A stretch of 64,000 bases of DNA from Sulfurospirillum sp001602955. GTDB taxonomy: Bacteria > Campylobacterota > Campylobacteria > Campylobacterales > Sulfurospirillaceae. The stretch is taken from contig LVAC01000011.1 in NCBI GenBank assembly GCA_001602955.1, forward strand, positions 1-64,000, written 5' to 3'. Shown in pieces: positions 40,112 to 50,325 of this stretch. Position 1 is the stretch's first letter. Every line of letters begins with the position of its first letter. The notes beneath the pieces were generated by a model. That model searched no databases. It was not told the origin of the DNA and saw only the letters and a list, made by a program, of their open reading frames with translations. The position numbers and the translations under genes were made by a program.

Positions 40112-41785
40112 TTAATAAAGATACCCGATTTGTAAAAGCAACCTCGTGGAGTGTTCGCTCTCGCTCTCTACCTTTTCCGCACCGATGACGTGAGCGATTT
40201 GGGCTTTGGTGAAGAACTGTTTATAGGAGGCTTGATAGCCTAAGCCTATGTCGGAGAGCTGTCTGCTTTCACTGCCGCTGATCGTATTTTCCATGGTGGC
40301 ATAGCCTGTATCTCCAAAGAGGCTCACTTTATGGTTAATACCTTCATACGTCGGGAGGGTATAGAAGAGTTCAATACCTAAGAGGTATCCGTTTTCGGCT
40401 GAGTGTTCACTATCGGGGAAGGCTCTGACACCGTACGCTCCGCCCAAGGAGAAGTCTTCGCTTCCGTCTAGGTTTTTACTCCCCAGTGCTTTTTGGAATC
40501 GTAAGCTGGTGGTTAAGGCATATTCGGGATTGAATTGGATGAACTTTTCAACGGTTCCGCTTATTTTTGAGTAATCTCCGTCGGTTTGCGCACCGGCTTG
40601 ATCTATGGCAAGGGCAGCGGCATCTTTAAAGCTTAGATTTCCGTGCGTCAGGGTCATGGAGGCATTGGTCGTACTGTTTAGTCCAAAGAGCAGGCAACTT
40701 TTAGTGTAGGCTAAGGTTAGGTTTGCCGCATCAGACTCTTTTTTCGTTACCGTATCGGTACTGCGTACTTCATCTTTCATGGTTTTATGATCGTACGTTA
40801 AAGAGATATCCAATGTCTCCAAACGTGTTTTCATAATGGGATAGATCAAAGAGGCTTCCAAGGTGGTCGCATTACCCAGGGCATCCAGTGCTTGATAATC
40901 TTCTGCCAAGGAGTAAGTCGTCTTTGCGGCACTCACTTCGCCTCGAAGACCGTTTGCCGCCAAGGGGAAGTTATAGGAGAGTTTCCCGTTTTTCAGATCG
41001 GAGGTGGTGGAGAGGAGCCCGTTCATGCCTAATTTATCGCCGTATCCCAAAGGCGAGTTAGCACTCAGTCCTACATTCATACGATAGCGTCCCGTGTATT
41101 TAGAGCCGTAGTTATCGCCAACGATATAGGCACTGTAAGGATCGCTTGCTTCAACGGTCATATCAAAGTCGGAAGTGCCGACTTCTTGACCCGGTCTCAC
41201 ATCGGCTCCTGTCACTTTAGCACCGGGGGTATTATTGATAATCAGCATGGCACGCTCTAGGGTATCAACGGAGACGATAGTCTCATCTTTAACATCATCG
41301 AGCATTCCTTGCACACTCTCATCATTGACCAAGGAGCTATTTTTAAGATGGAAAGCTCCGTAGTTTCCCTCAATGATCGCAATTTCAAGGATACCTTCAC
41401 GCATACTCTGTTTGGGGATATACGCACGTGCGACGAAGTAGCCTTGTTCACGGTAGTATCGGGTAACGGTTGAGGCAATCTTTTGAAGTTCGGCGAAGGT
41501 ATAGCTTTTTCCTTCATAGGGTTGAAGCATCTCTTGGAGGATCTCTGGTTTGACATGTAAAGCACCTGTAATCGTAAAGTGTTTCACTTCAATCTGTTTT
41601 CCGCTCTCTTCCACCATCGGTTCTTTTAAAGCTTCACCGGGAAGGGAGGGAATGAGGGTATTGGGACTCTCTTGCACTTCACGGGGCGGTTGAACCTGCT
41701 TTTCCACGTCTCCGATCGTGGGAGCGGCACCGAAGAGAAAGGAGCATACTGCTATAGAGAGTGTTATTATCGTCGATAGTTTCAT
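40112..41785 (-). CDS. Two-partner secretion outer-membrane transporter (TpsB, FhaC/ShlB family)
   Basis: A 557-residue outer-membrane protein. A signal peptide (about residues 1-20, ending FLFGA) is followed by a Pro-rich stretch, two POTRA domains (about 65-210, with YYREQGYFVARAYIP) and a 16-strand barrel with ShlB/FhaC signature near DNYGSKYTGRYR and GGAYGVRAFPDSE (conserved VRGY-type loop). The C-terminus ends in LLQIGYLY, an aromatic barrel end. It exports the adjacent upstream adhesin (TpsA), which ends 28 bases earlier in the same operon. Confidence 0.9.
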   Translation of the reverse strand: MKLSTIITLSIAVCSFLFGAAPTIGDVEKQVQPPREVQESPNTLIPSLPGEALKEPMVEESGKQIEVKHFTITGALHVKPEILQEMLQPYEGKSYTFAELQKIASTVTRYYREQGYFVARAYIPKQSMREGILEIAIIEGNYGAFHLKNSSLVNDESVQGMLDDVKDETIVSVDTLERAMLIINNTPGAKVTGADVRPGQEVGTSDFDMTVEASDPYSAYIVGDNYGSKYTGRYRMNVGLSANSPLGYGDKLGMNGLLSTTSDLKNGKLSYNFPLAANGLRGEVSAAKTTYSLAEDYQALDALGNATTLEASLIYPIMKTRLETLDISLTYDHKTMKDEVRSTDTVTKKESDAANLTLAYTKSCLLFGLNSTTNASMTLTHGNLSFKDAAALAIDQAGAQTDGDYSKISGTVEKFIQFNPEYALTTSLRFQKALGSKNLDGSEDFSLGGAYGVRAFPDSEHSAENGYLLGIELFYTLPTYEGINHKVSLFGDTGYATMENTISGSESRQLSDIGLGYQASYKQFFTKAQIAHVIGAEKVESESEHSTRLLLQIGYLY

Positions 41786-41813
41786 TGTTTATTTTCCTTT
41801 TTCTCGTTTTCTA

Positions 41814-44800
41814 TTATCGTTGTGCCGTAAAGTACTCTTGTTCCAAACCCTCAGGCAGATGAACGCCGCCGTTAACCAGTTGTATCAGCGAATGCGACCA
41901 TAAAGGTATGCGTGTCGTATCGATCGTGGTTTGGTGGATCAATCCTTGCAAGGCTTCCGTGTCGCTTGAATACGTTAAAGAATCTTGGGTATTGGACGGA
42001 AACGATGACACAATCAACGGAGGACGGATAGCCGTACCGTTTTCGATATGCGCAATGTTAAGATTAGGTGCCGACGTGATTGTTAAAAGTCCATCAACGT
42101 ACGTAATCGCATAATTAGGAGAGCTCAATCCGCTCACGACAATACTATACTCTCCCGCATCGACAGCTCCTTGGCTGGTTCCGCCGTAATGTAAACTTCC
42201 CGACAAAACAGTGGGTGTTTCATCGTTCACAAAACCGCTATAGGTCACACCCGCTCCTCCGACGTAAGCAATACCGTTACTCGTTTTTGAGGCGTTGGCG
42301 GCGGTTACGGTTAAGGTTGCCGATGTAATAGTAAGGGTTCCGTCCACGACGGTCAGATTATAATTATTATCGCTTACACTGCCGGAGAGCGTATACGTTC
42401 CGACATCCTTTCCGCCTCCGCTAAAAATGACGCTATCGATTACCGAAGCATTCTCCCCATTCACTAAACCGCTTACGGTATAGCCCGTGGCGGATTGCGT
42501 TAAGCCGTTATAGGTTTTCGTATCGGAATTCACGCTTACCGTCGCATTTGCTTTAGCAATCGTAAGCGTTCCGTCCACATAGCGAATCAAATAGCCTTGT
42601 TGGTCGGAATAAAGCCCCGAAGCGATAATCGCCGTCGTGCCGGCATTGGTAGCATCTCCCCCGTAAGCGTAAGTAACGCTTCCGTGTAGTCGGCTATCGG
42701 GAGTTTGAGAGTAACTGATACTATTACTTCCGCTATAAGCCAACCCGTCATAAGTTTTTGAGGCATTATGAACCGTAACGCTAATCGGCGTCATAAAAGA
42801 ACGAAGTAACGGATGGGTATAACCTTCATAGATGATCCAGACGGTATCAAAATCAAAACCGCCATAACTTGATTTTAAAAAAGCAGTGGCTGCCCCGGTA
42901 CTTTTAAGTCCAACGACATGGGTTAAAGTGCCGTTACTTAGAGTGCTAATTCCATTCGTTTGCCCCGTACTATCGATATCCCAATAACTATCAGAAATCG
43001 TACTCCAATAATTACTTCCCGACAATCCGCCGACACTGCTATTTCCGCTAACGCTTCCTAATGCATAACTATTCAAAATCGTACTGGAATCGTTATGCCC
43101 GACTAAGCCGCCGACATAGGTATTTCCATTGACACTTCCTGTGGCATAACTATCAAAGATTGTACTGGCATAATTGTTTCCAGCCACTCCACCGACAAAA
43201 TTATTTCCATCGACGCTTCCTGTGGCATAACTATTCGAAATAATACTAGAAGCATCATTCCAGCCCACCAATCCGCCGACATAGTCTCTTCCATTCACGC
43301 TACCCGAGGCATAACTACCGGTGAGCATACCGGCATTATTGGTTCCCACCACTTCACCGACATAATCCATGCCGCTTACGCTTCCGGTAACATAACTATC
43401 ACTAATAGAACCAGCGTAGTTATAGCCTACCAACCCGCCGACAAAATGACGACCTCTAATGTCGCTATCCGTCAGCCCGATAGTGCGAATCGAAGAACCA
43501 CTTGTCATCATTCCAAACAAACCTACGAAATCTTCCGTCGGTCGATTGATCGTGAGCGCGTCTATAGTATGGCGATCTCCCTCAAAGGTTCCGCTAAAAG
43601 GATGAAGAGTACTTCCGATCGGCACAAAGCCGGCACTGCTCCACATTTCCGCGGTATAGGTGATATTTTTCGCAAGCGTATAAGAGGCACTGATATCCAT
43701 AACCGTCAATTGCAATTGGTGGTCATTAGAGATAATCGTCGAATATTCGCTACGTAAAAACGGGCGCGTTTGCCCGTCAATCATATACCATTTACCGCTA
43801 AAGTCTAGATTCGAATAAGCCGCTTGCGTAAAAGCATCAATTGAAGAAGTTGAACTATGAAGACCTGTTATACTGCTACTACCGCTTCCCGCGCTGATGC
43901 TAGTTAATTTTCCGCTAGTATCGATATCCCAATAGCTTCCGCTAATACTCCCGTAGTTACATCCTGCAAATCCGCCGACATACGAAGTGCCGCTAACATG
44001 TCCCATTGCATACGCATACGAGACGGTCCCGTCGTTCTCTCCGATCAATCCGCCGACGGACGAAAGACCGCTGACGTTCCCCGTCGCATACGCATTGGTC
44101 ACGGTAGCGTTATCAAACAAAATCCCCACTAACCCGCCCGTATACCCGTTGCTTCCCGATACATCTCCCGAAGCATAAACGTTTGAAAGCGTACCGTAGT
44201 TACTGTACCCCACGAGTCCGCCGACGTAATCTTGTCCGGCGACGCTTCCCGTCGCATAAGAATCGGAAATGCTTCCTAGATTTTTACCGACCAGTCCGCC
44301 GACAGAATTGCCCGTTCCAAGAACGCTACCCTCAGCATACGTTCGATCAATCGTTCCGTAATTATTATACCCCACGAGTCCGCCGACGGACGAAAGACCG
44401 CTGACGCTCCCTTGTGCATATGCATCGTGAATATCGGCATGGTTGCTATACCTACTAATCCGCCGACATAGTAACTACCGATTATGGAAGCATTCGTAAG
44501 ACCGACATCGTGAATCGTTGCTCCCGAGCCTGCATAACCGATAAGTCCTATAAAATAGTATCCTGACCAATGTGCGCTTAAACCGTCGATCGTATAGCCG
44601 TTGCCGTCAAACGTTCCGGTAAAGGGACTGACGTTCGTGCCGATCGGGACAAATCCCGCTCCGCTATTCCACGTAGACGTTACGGACGCATTGATATTTC
44701 CGCCTAACGCATACTTGCCGTTTACCGCGCGACTGCTCCATTGAAGCTGATACGGATTGTAAATCGTTACCAACCCGTCAGTTCCGAAAATCACTTTGCT

Positions 44801-46027
44801 CGTGGTGTTGGCAGCACTAAAGTAGACGCCTCCGTAAGTCGTATTGGTATTGGTAATGGCGGCATTGACGTAAATTTCATCACCGGCGGTCAATCTCAAA
44901 TACGTTGCCCCCGACCATACAAGGTCTTCGTTCACATGAATATCGCCGGTTGCGCTTAACGTGACGTTCGTACCGCCGTTTAAAACGGTCGTTATCGTAT
45001 CTGCGTCCATGGTACTCCCCAAAATATTCGTTCCTCCGCCGTCTTGCACGGTAATGTCGGTCGGATCGAGTACCCACTCTTTGGCTTTAATACCGACATC
45101 TTGGCTTACATGTAAGTTTTCTCCGCTGGTCTCAATCGTACCGCCTATCGCGCTGAGAGTTCCGCCGACGTTCGTTGTTCCTCCATGCGCGTAGAGGATA
45201 ATCTCTCCGGTAAGATCATCGATAGAATCGGCTTCAAGAATTCCCGTTTGGTTAACGACGCCTTTTAAAAGGTCATTAACCGCATTGGCGGTAAGGTAGA
45301 TTTTCCCGCCGTCGGCATAGATAGCTCCTTTATTTTCAACCAAGGCATCTAAAACGCCTTTATCGACTTTAAGGCTAACAAGCGAGTTACCGTTTAGGTT
45401 GATAGTTGCTTCGCGTGCGCCCGTTAAGGTAACGTCTCCTTTGATGGCTTTGATCGTCCCTTCATTATCGACACTGTCGGCAAGGAGTACGGCGTAACCG
45501 CCGTTGTTAATCTCTATAGTACCTAAGTTAATAACCGAAGCACTCGAGTCGCCTTTAAAGCTATACTCTCCTGCTTGAAAGTCTGCGTCACTAAGAGTTT
45601 GGGTAGTGGCAAGCAATCCCGAGGTCGAGATAGAAGCATTTTTACCGAAAAGCACTCCGTTAGAATTGAGGATCCACACTTGTCCGTTGGCATTGAGAGC
45701 ACCGTCTATCACACTCTTTTCGTTGCCTATAACGCGATTTAAGGTAATCGAAGCGATTGAAGGTTGAACGAAGTTGACGGCCTCGGACGTACCGACCGAA
45801 AAGCGATTCCAGTTGATCGAAGCTTTGGGAGTCGTTTGAGTCACGGTAGTCGTACTGCCGCTTTGAGCGATATTCGCACTTCCGCTTGTAACCGTCCCGC
45901 CGCTAGGTGCGGCATGGATCAAAGTCGTACCGGCAAGCAATGCTAAAACCGCGAGGCTTATCTTCCTTCCTTTGCTTATCTCTAAAAAAGAGGCACAATA
46001 ACCCGGTTGTCTGTCAATACTTTGCAT
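41814..46027 (-). pseudogene. Two-partner secreted filamentous adhesin (TpsA) with one-base frameshift
   Basis: The restored protein would have about 1,400 residues. It has a long signal peptide (about 1-40), a haemagglutinin-type TPS secretion domain (INWNRFSVGTSEAVNF, LNANGQVWILNSNGVLFG), about 14 GLUG units in two blocks, and three MBG/YDG-type repeats (KTYDGLAYSG, KTYNGLTQ) near the C-terminus. The frame breaks near 44450: GGTATAGC should read GGTTATAGC, after which the GLUG repeats resume in the other frame. Without correction only about 560 residues and the secretion domain are made. AAGGAAACC precedes the ATG at 46027. Confidence 0.85.
42970..44560 (-). repeat. GLUG-motif coding repeats in the adhesin
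   Basis: Two blocks of about seven tandem units of 26-28 codons, each of the form SYATGSVxGxxxVGGLVG, ending in SYWDIDTSG or SYWDIDSTG. The unit length and strand explain the regular GGCATAACT/CCGCCGACAT pattern in the plus strand. Such repeats form beta-helical rods in secreted adhesins. Confidence 0.75.
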
Positions 46028-46294
46028 AAGGTTTCCTTATTTCATGAACTCAACAGTCTTTGAATGCGGGGAGAATGTAAACAATAAGGCAGAATCAAGT
46101 AGCTTTAAAATTGTACCATAAATTAACAGCCGTGCTTCATCGGCGTTTTTCGGTAAGCAAAACGATACGCTTCGTTTTTACGATATGTCAAAAATGCCTC
46201 ATGCGCGTGAAAAAAAGCTTAATATAGTCTGTTTTACAAAAAAAGAGAGTAACTTTATCTTATTTTTTGATGCGAATCAATCCTTTCTTTTTTC

Positions 46295-46326
46295 GTATGA
46301 AGTAGAATGCGAATTCTATTTCATAC
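46295..46326. repeat. Inverted repeat directly before the chemoreceptor ribosome-binding site
   Basis: GTATGAAGTAGAAT and ATTCTATTTCATAC are inverted with a GCGA loop and one mismatch, 14-bp arms. It abuts AGGAG at 46327, so it may be an operator or a structure hiding the ribosome-binding site. The 310-base gap 46028-46338 otherwise holds only AT-rich sequence with no confident gene. Confidence 0.55.
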
Positions 46327-46338
46327 AGGAGAAATTTG

Positions 46339-47481
46339 ATGAAATCTCTGTTTTTAAGAATGCGCGTTATACACATCGCCGCTTTTTTGATCCTTCCGCT
46401 CAATGCTTTCTTTTTTACAACCAACACACTAGGGGCGTTCATTCAGTACAGCATCGCGATGATTCTCATCGTGCATGATCTGGATGAGAAAAAATGGGGT
46501 GTGGATTTAAGCCTTAAGATCAACCAAGCCTTAGCGTCGATGGACTTAACCAAAGCGATCACGATTAACACGAACTTCAACCAAGAATCCGCTAAGATGC
46601 TCGATTCGGTCATCTTTTTCAAAGAGAAGATCCGACATGCCATTCTTGGTTTTCAAGCCCATGCGACGACCCACGGGCAGATTTCGACACAGTTGCAACA
46701 GATCGCTTCGTTTTTGCATACGCAAACAAAAGAAGAAAAAAAGATCATCGATGACAATACCAAGCATATCAACACCATGCAAATCGCCTTTGATGAGATC
46801 AGCCACAATGCGCACGAAAGCAAAGCACAGATGCAACAGATCGGAACGTACCTTGGCGACACACAACACAACATCGCCGATCTAGGCGTTAAAATTGCTC
46901 AAAGCGTTCAAAAAGAGAACCAGCTTGTCACACAACTGCACGCGCTCACGCAGCAAACCAAAGAGACCAAGAGCATTCTTGGCGTCATCGACGACATCGC
47001 CGATCAGACCAATCTGCTCGCACTCAATGCCGCCATCGAAGCCGCACGAGCAGGCGAACACGGGCGTGGATTTGCCGTTGTTGCCGATGAAGTCAGACTT
47101 TTAGCGGAGAAGACGCAAAAAAGCCTTGAAGAGATCAATGTGACTATCACGTCCATCGTCGATGCGATCACGTCCATCAGCCAACAGATGAAGCACAACG
47201 CCTCAGAGATCAACATTCTTCAAGAGGTTTCAAGTAGTGCCAACGCCGTACTGGAACAACTGATCGTCGTTGCAACGAAAAACATAGCGCTCTCCAACGA
47301 AGTTGCCGCCAAATCGGTCGATCTAAAAAGCGAAACCGAGCAGATCAAAGAAGCATCCAGCAAGATCGAAACGATCTTTCACGCAACCTATGCGAAAAGC
47401 GAAGAGATTTTGGAGATTAGCACGGTGCTAGATCATTGGGGTGTTGCCCTGCACGAAAAGCTGAACGAATTTAAAGTGTGA
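46339..47481 (+). CDS. Methyl-accepting chemotaxis protein without periplasmic sensor domain
   Basis: A 380-residue receptor. Two closely spaced hydrophobic segments (residues about 5-25 and 30-45) are followed by a coiled coil and signalling domain with DQTNLLALNAAIEAARAGEH and VVADEVRLLAEKTQ. Almost no periplasmic loop exists, so it must sense from the cytoplasm, the membrane, or through partners, as in Aer-like energy sensors, but no PAS domain is visible. Start chosen at the ATG 46339 with AGGAG eight bases upstream. It is followed by a terminator. Confidence 0.87.
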   Translation: MKSLFLRMRVIHIAAFLILPLNAFFFTTNTLGAFIQYSIAMILIVHDLDEKKWGVDLSLKINQALASMDLTKAITINTNFNQESAKMLDSVIFFKEKIRHAILGFQAHATTHGQISTQLQQIASFLHTQTKEEKKIIDDNTKHINTMQIAFDEISHNAHESKAQMQQIGTYLGDTQHNIADLGVKIAQSVQKENQLVTQLHALTQQTKETKSILGVIDDIADQTNLLALNAAIEAARAGEHGRGFAVVADEVRLLAEKTQKSLEEINVTITSIVDAITSISQQMKHNASEINILQEVSSSANAVLEQLIVVATKNIALSNEVAAKSVDLKSETEQIKEASSKIETIFHATYAKSEEILEISTVLDHWGVALHEKLNEFKV

Positions 47482-47484
47482 GAA

Positions 47485-47515
47485 AAAACGGTTGGTTTTG
47501 AAGCGCAACCGTTTT
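47485..47515. terminator. Terminator between chemoreceptor and GNAT-nitrilase genes
   Basis: AAAACGGTTG/CAACCGTTTT arms with an 11-base loop just after the chemoreceptor stop, followed by ACATGTAA. T4 tract at the end on the plus strand, and T-rich on minus. Confidence 0.7.
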
Positions 47516-47529
47516 ACATGTAAAGATTT

Positions 47530-49095
47530 TTAGCCTTTAACAACGAGGAAATCTTCTTTATCGCCCTTCCAGCGCAAACTGTACAGATCGTGGCGGCGAG
47601 AGCGCATATTGCGTACACTGCCGCGTTCTCGCAGCTCCTTAAGAAGGCTGATGTCCAGATCGGCGACTAAAGTCATCTCAGTATTAGGCGTGGCTTCTGC
47701 CATGGTGGCATCGTGAGGAAATGCAAAATCGGACGGGCTAAAAACGGCGGCTTGGGAATATTGGATGTCCATGTTTTCCACTTTGGGAAGCGTGCCGACA
47801 CTGCCAGAGATCGCCACATAACACTCGTTCTCAATCGCTCTGGCTTGCGCACAACGACGCACTCTAAGGTAGCTATTTTTTGTATCGGTCCAATAAGGAA
47901 CGAAAAGTATGTCGATGCCCTGCTCAGCCAAAAGACGCGGCAATTCGGGGTACTCGACATCGTAACAGACCAAAATGCCCACGCGTCCCACATCGGTTTC
48001 AAACACGCACAGCTTGTCGCCGCCGTGCATGCCCCAATACGCCTCTTCATCGGGCGTAATGTGCAGTTTTTTCTGCGCATCTTTCGTACCGTCGCGTCGG
48101 CAGAGGTAACTGGCGTTGTAGAGCGTGTTACCGTCGTATTCGGGCATACTTCCTGCGATGATGTTGATGTTGTAGCGCACCGCAAATTGACCTATTTTTT
48201 CGACTAAAGTATCGGTATATGCCGCTACGGTACGAATCGCCGTTTCTTGGTTTTCATCACTGCGCAATGCCATCAAAGGCGCGTTGAAAAATTCAGGGAA
48301 AAGCACGAAATCGGCTTTATACCCCGCCATCGCATCGACGAAAAATTCGACTTGATCCAAAAACTCCTCGACGCTTTTGACGCTCCGCATCTGCCACTGC
48401 ACGACGCTGACGCGAATAATACCGCGATTGACCGTCGGATGAGTATGAGGCTCTTCATAATCGACGTTGCTCCACTCCAAAAGGGTTGCGTACTCGCGAG
48501 ACGCCGCGTCACCTTTGAGGTAGCCTTTCAACACACGACGCACGTGAAAGTCATTGGCAAGCTGAAAGCCCAACACATGATCTCGAAGTTCTTTGTCTTT
48601 CACCCGTTCGATGTATTTTGAAGGGGTCATCTCGTGAGCATGTGCCGCGTAGCCTGGAATGCGCCCGCCTGCGATGATGCGCTTAAGGTTGAGTCGGTAA
48701 CAAAGCTCTTTTCTAGCATCGTAAAGCCTACGCCCGAGTCGCAATCCTTGATAATCCGGATCGACGTAAATATCCAATCCGTAAAGCGTATCGCCCTTGG
48801 GATCGTGCGTGCTCAGCAAACAGTTTCCCGTAATTTGATCGTACGTATGGCGATCGCCGTATGTGTTATAATCGACGATCAGGCTCTGCGCCGCGGCAAT
48901 GACTTTACCGTCGTCCTCGATACAAATCTGACCTTCGGGAAAAGTCGAAAGCTGTGCGCTAAACTCTTCGATCGTCCAACCTCCAAGCGTCGGATAGACT
49001 CTATCCATAATACGTTTGACGTCGCCGTAATCTTCTGCTTGTAAATTACGTAAAATAAGTTTGTTGGTCTGTTTTAATTCGTCGTTGTTTCCCAT
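47530..49095 (-). CDS. GNAT acetyltransferase fused to a nitrilase-family amidohydrolase
   Basis: A 521-residue two-domain protein. Residues about 14-215 form a GNAT domain (acetyl-CoA loop QGLRLGRRLYDARKEL) and residues about 225-510 a carbon-nitrogen hydrolase with the Glu-Lys-Cys triad: LFPEFF, KKLHITP and LVCYDVEYPE. This fusion is a known family of uncharacterised bacterial proteins; the substrate is presumably an amide or N-acyl compound. AAAGGATTT precedes the ATG. It is transcribed alone. Confidence 0.9.
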   Translation of the reverse strand: MGNNDELKQTNKLILRNLQAEDYGDVKRIMDRVYPTLGGWTIEEFSAQLSTFPEGQICIEDDGKVIAAAQSLIVDYNTYGDRHTYDQITGNCLLSTHDPKGDTLYGLDIYVDPDYQGLRLGRRLYDARKELCYRLNLKRIIAGGRIPGYAAHAHEMTPSKYIERVKDKELRDHVLGFQLANDFHVRRVLKGYLKGDAASREYATLLEWSNVDYEEPHTHPTVNRGIIRVSVVQWQMRSVKSVEEFLDQVEFFVDAMAGYKADFVLFPEFFNAPLMALRSDENQETAIRTVAAYTDTLVEKIGQFAVRYNINIIAGSMPEYDGNTLYNASYLCRRDGTKDAQKKLHITPDEEAYWGMHGGDKLCVFETDVGRVGILVCYDVEYPELPRLLAEQGIDILFVPYWTDTKNSYLRVRRCAQARAIENECYVAISGSVGTLPKVENMDIQYSQAAVFSPSDFAFPHDATMAEATPNTEMTLVADLDISLLKELRERGSVRNMRSRRHDLYSLRWKGDKEDFLVVKG

Positions 49096-49202
49096 TCAAA
49101 ATCCTTTGATACCGTCGCAAATAAAATAACGTCGTTATCTTAGCACGCTTTGGGTTTAGGAGAAGTTGAATTTCAAACTTAATGTCAGGAGAGAAGTTAC
49201 AA

Positions 49203-49222
49203 AAGAGAGCCGAAGCTCTCTT
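49203..49222 (-). terminator. Terminator after the small glycine-rich gene
   Basis: AAGAGAGC/GCTCTCTT arms with a 4-base CGAA loop; on the minus strand TTTTG follows the hairpin and TTTTTT precedes it. Lies 21 bases past the stop of the gene at 49243. Confidence 0.7.
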
Positions 49223-49242
49223 GAAAAAACGAAGATAAAACC

Positions 49243-49557
49243 TTATCGACCGCCGCGTCCGTTTCCTCTTCCGCCGCCGCCAGCTCCGCCGCTAGCACCG
49301 GAATTTCCGTTTCCGCTACCCGCACCTACGCCGGCTCCCGTGCCGTTAGTATTGGCACGTTGGGATTGGGAGAGAGACTGCCTCTCTTCTTGTGAAAGTG
49401 CTTGCATTTTGGATTGCATGGCTGCTTGAAACGCCGCTCTATCTTCTGTTGGAACCGTTCCTCGCATTGCCGAAAGTTCCGCCGCGCTCATCGCGGAGTA
49501 ATCCACAGCAAAAACCGTTACGCCGAGCATACATAATGCTAAAAGACTTTTTTTCAT
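49243..49557 (-). CDS. Small secreted protein with glycine/asparagine/arginine-rich tail (DUF1104-like)
   Basis: A 104-residue protein: signal peptide about residues 1-18 (LLALCMLGVTVFA), a short helical domain (about 19-65, DYSAMSAAELSAMRG...) that resembles DUF1104 proteins of Campylobacterota, then about 40 residues of Gly, Asn, Ser and Ala ending in RGNGRGGR. I prefer the second ATG of the MM start because AGGGGG lies at a normal distance. Divergent from the response regulator at 49690. Its composition and place mirror the gene at 51358-51717. Confidence 0.7.
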   Translation of the reverse strand: MKKSLLALCMLGVTVFAVDYSAMSAAELSAMRGTVPTEDRAAFQAAMQSKMQALSQEERQSLSQSQRANTNGTGAGVGAGSGNGNSGASGGAGGGGRGNGRGGR

Positions 49558-49605
49558 CATAACCCCCTTTGAAAAATTTTATAATGAAATTCTATAATAC
49601 GAGTG

Positions 49606-49653
49606 TTAGCAAATCGTTAAGGGAAAAATTTTTTTACTTTAACACTTCGTTAA
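49606..49653. promoter_or_regulatory. Two direct repeats in the divergent promoter region
   Basis: TTAGCAAATCGTTAA (49606-49620) and TTAACACTTCGTTAA (49639-49653) share 12 of 15 positions and lie 33 bases apart, i.e. three helical turns. Position between the small secreted-protein gene and the response regulator suggests a binding site for that regulator. Confidence 0.5.
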
Positions 49654-49689
49654 CGCAGATATGTTATGCTTTAAACCAAGGAGAGCGTT

Positions 49690-50325
49690 ATGTCAAAAAT
49701 TTTACTGCTCGAGGACGACTATCTTTTAAGTCAAACGCTCATCGGTTTACTGAAGGAAGCGGGGTTTGAAGTAGCCCATGCCCAAGACGGGGAAGAAGCG
49801 TTGTCTTTAAGCTACGATACGATTTTTGATCTTTACCTTTTCGATATTAACGTTCCGTTACTCAACGGCATCGACGTTTTAAAACTGCTACGCGACAACG
49901 ACGATAAGACGCCGGCTTTTTTTATCAGCGCGTATAAAGATATTCAAACGATTACGAAAGCGTTTGAGGGCGCATGCGACGATTATATTAAAAAGCCTTT
50001 CGATTTCGATGAACTCGTCGTGCGAATTAAGGCACATATTCATAAGCACAATCCGACGATTGTTTACGGGTCGATGCGTTACGATCTTTTGAGCAAACGT
50101 ATTTTTATCGACGATAAAGAGGTCGATTTAGGCATCGTCGAAAAAGCGATTTTCGATCTTCTGATGCGTAATCTCTCCCAAACGATCGATAAAGAGGTCT
50201 TCTTCGACGTTATGGAAAAACCAAGCGACATTGCCCTACGCGTTCATCTTAGCAAACTCAAACAACGCTTTGCTTTGAATATCACCAATATTAAAGGCAT
50301 AGGATACCGTCTTGAAAAAATATGA
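49690..50325 (+). CDS. OmpR-family response regulator
   Basis: A 211-residue two-component regulator. The receiver (about 1-115) has the acidic pocket LLEDD, phospho-acceptor Asp in LYLFDINVP, and the Lys in IKKPFDFDEL. The C-terminal winged helix (about 125-210) ends with ITNIKGIGYRLEKI. It is cognate to the kinase that follows (14-base overlap). GGAGAGC precedes the ATG. It probably regulates the two flanking glycine-rich secreted proteins. Confidence 0.93.
   Translation: MSKILLLEDDYLLSQTLIGLLKEAGFEVAHAQDGEEALSLSYDTIFDLYLFDINVPLLNGIDVLKLLRDNDDKTPAFFISAYKDIQTITKAFEGACDDYIKKPFDFDELVVRIKAHIHKHNPTIVYGSMRYDLLSKRIFIDDKEVDLGIVEKAIFDLLMRNLSQTIDKEVFFDVMEKPSDIALRVHLSKLKQRFALNITNIKGIGYRLEKI

Noticed and set aside
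44276..44375. Separate adhesin gene starting near 44375
   Set aside because: The apparent start lies within a GLUG unit and the upstream part continues in another frame; one frameshifted gene is simpler.
42970..44560. Regular short repeats looking like a CRISPR or satellite array
   Set aside because: The period is 26-28 codons, the copies diverge, and they translate as GLUG units of the adhesin in frame.
46185..46478. Open frame overlapping the start of the chemoreceptor
   Set aside because: It overlaps the inverted repeat and the true start with AGGAG in another frame; composition is not coding-like.
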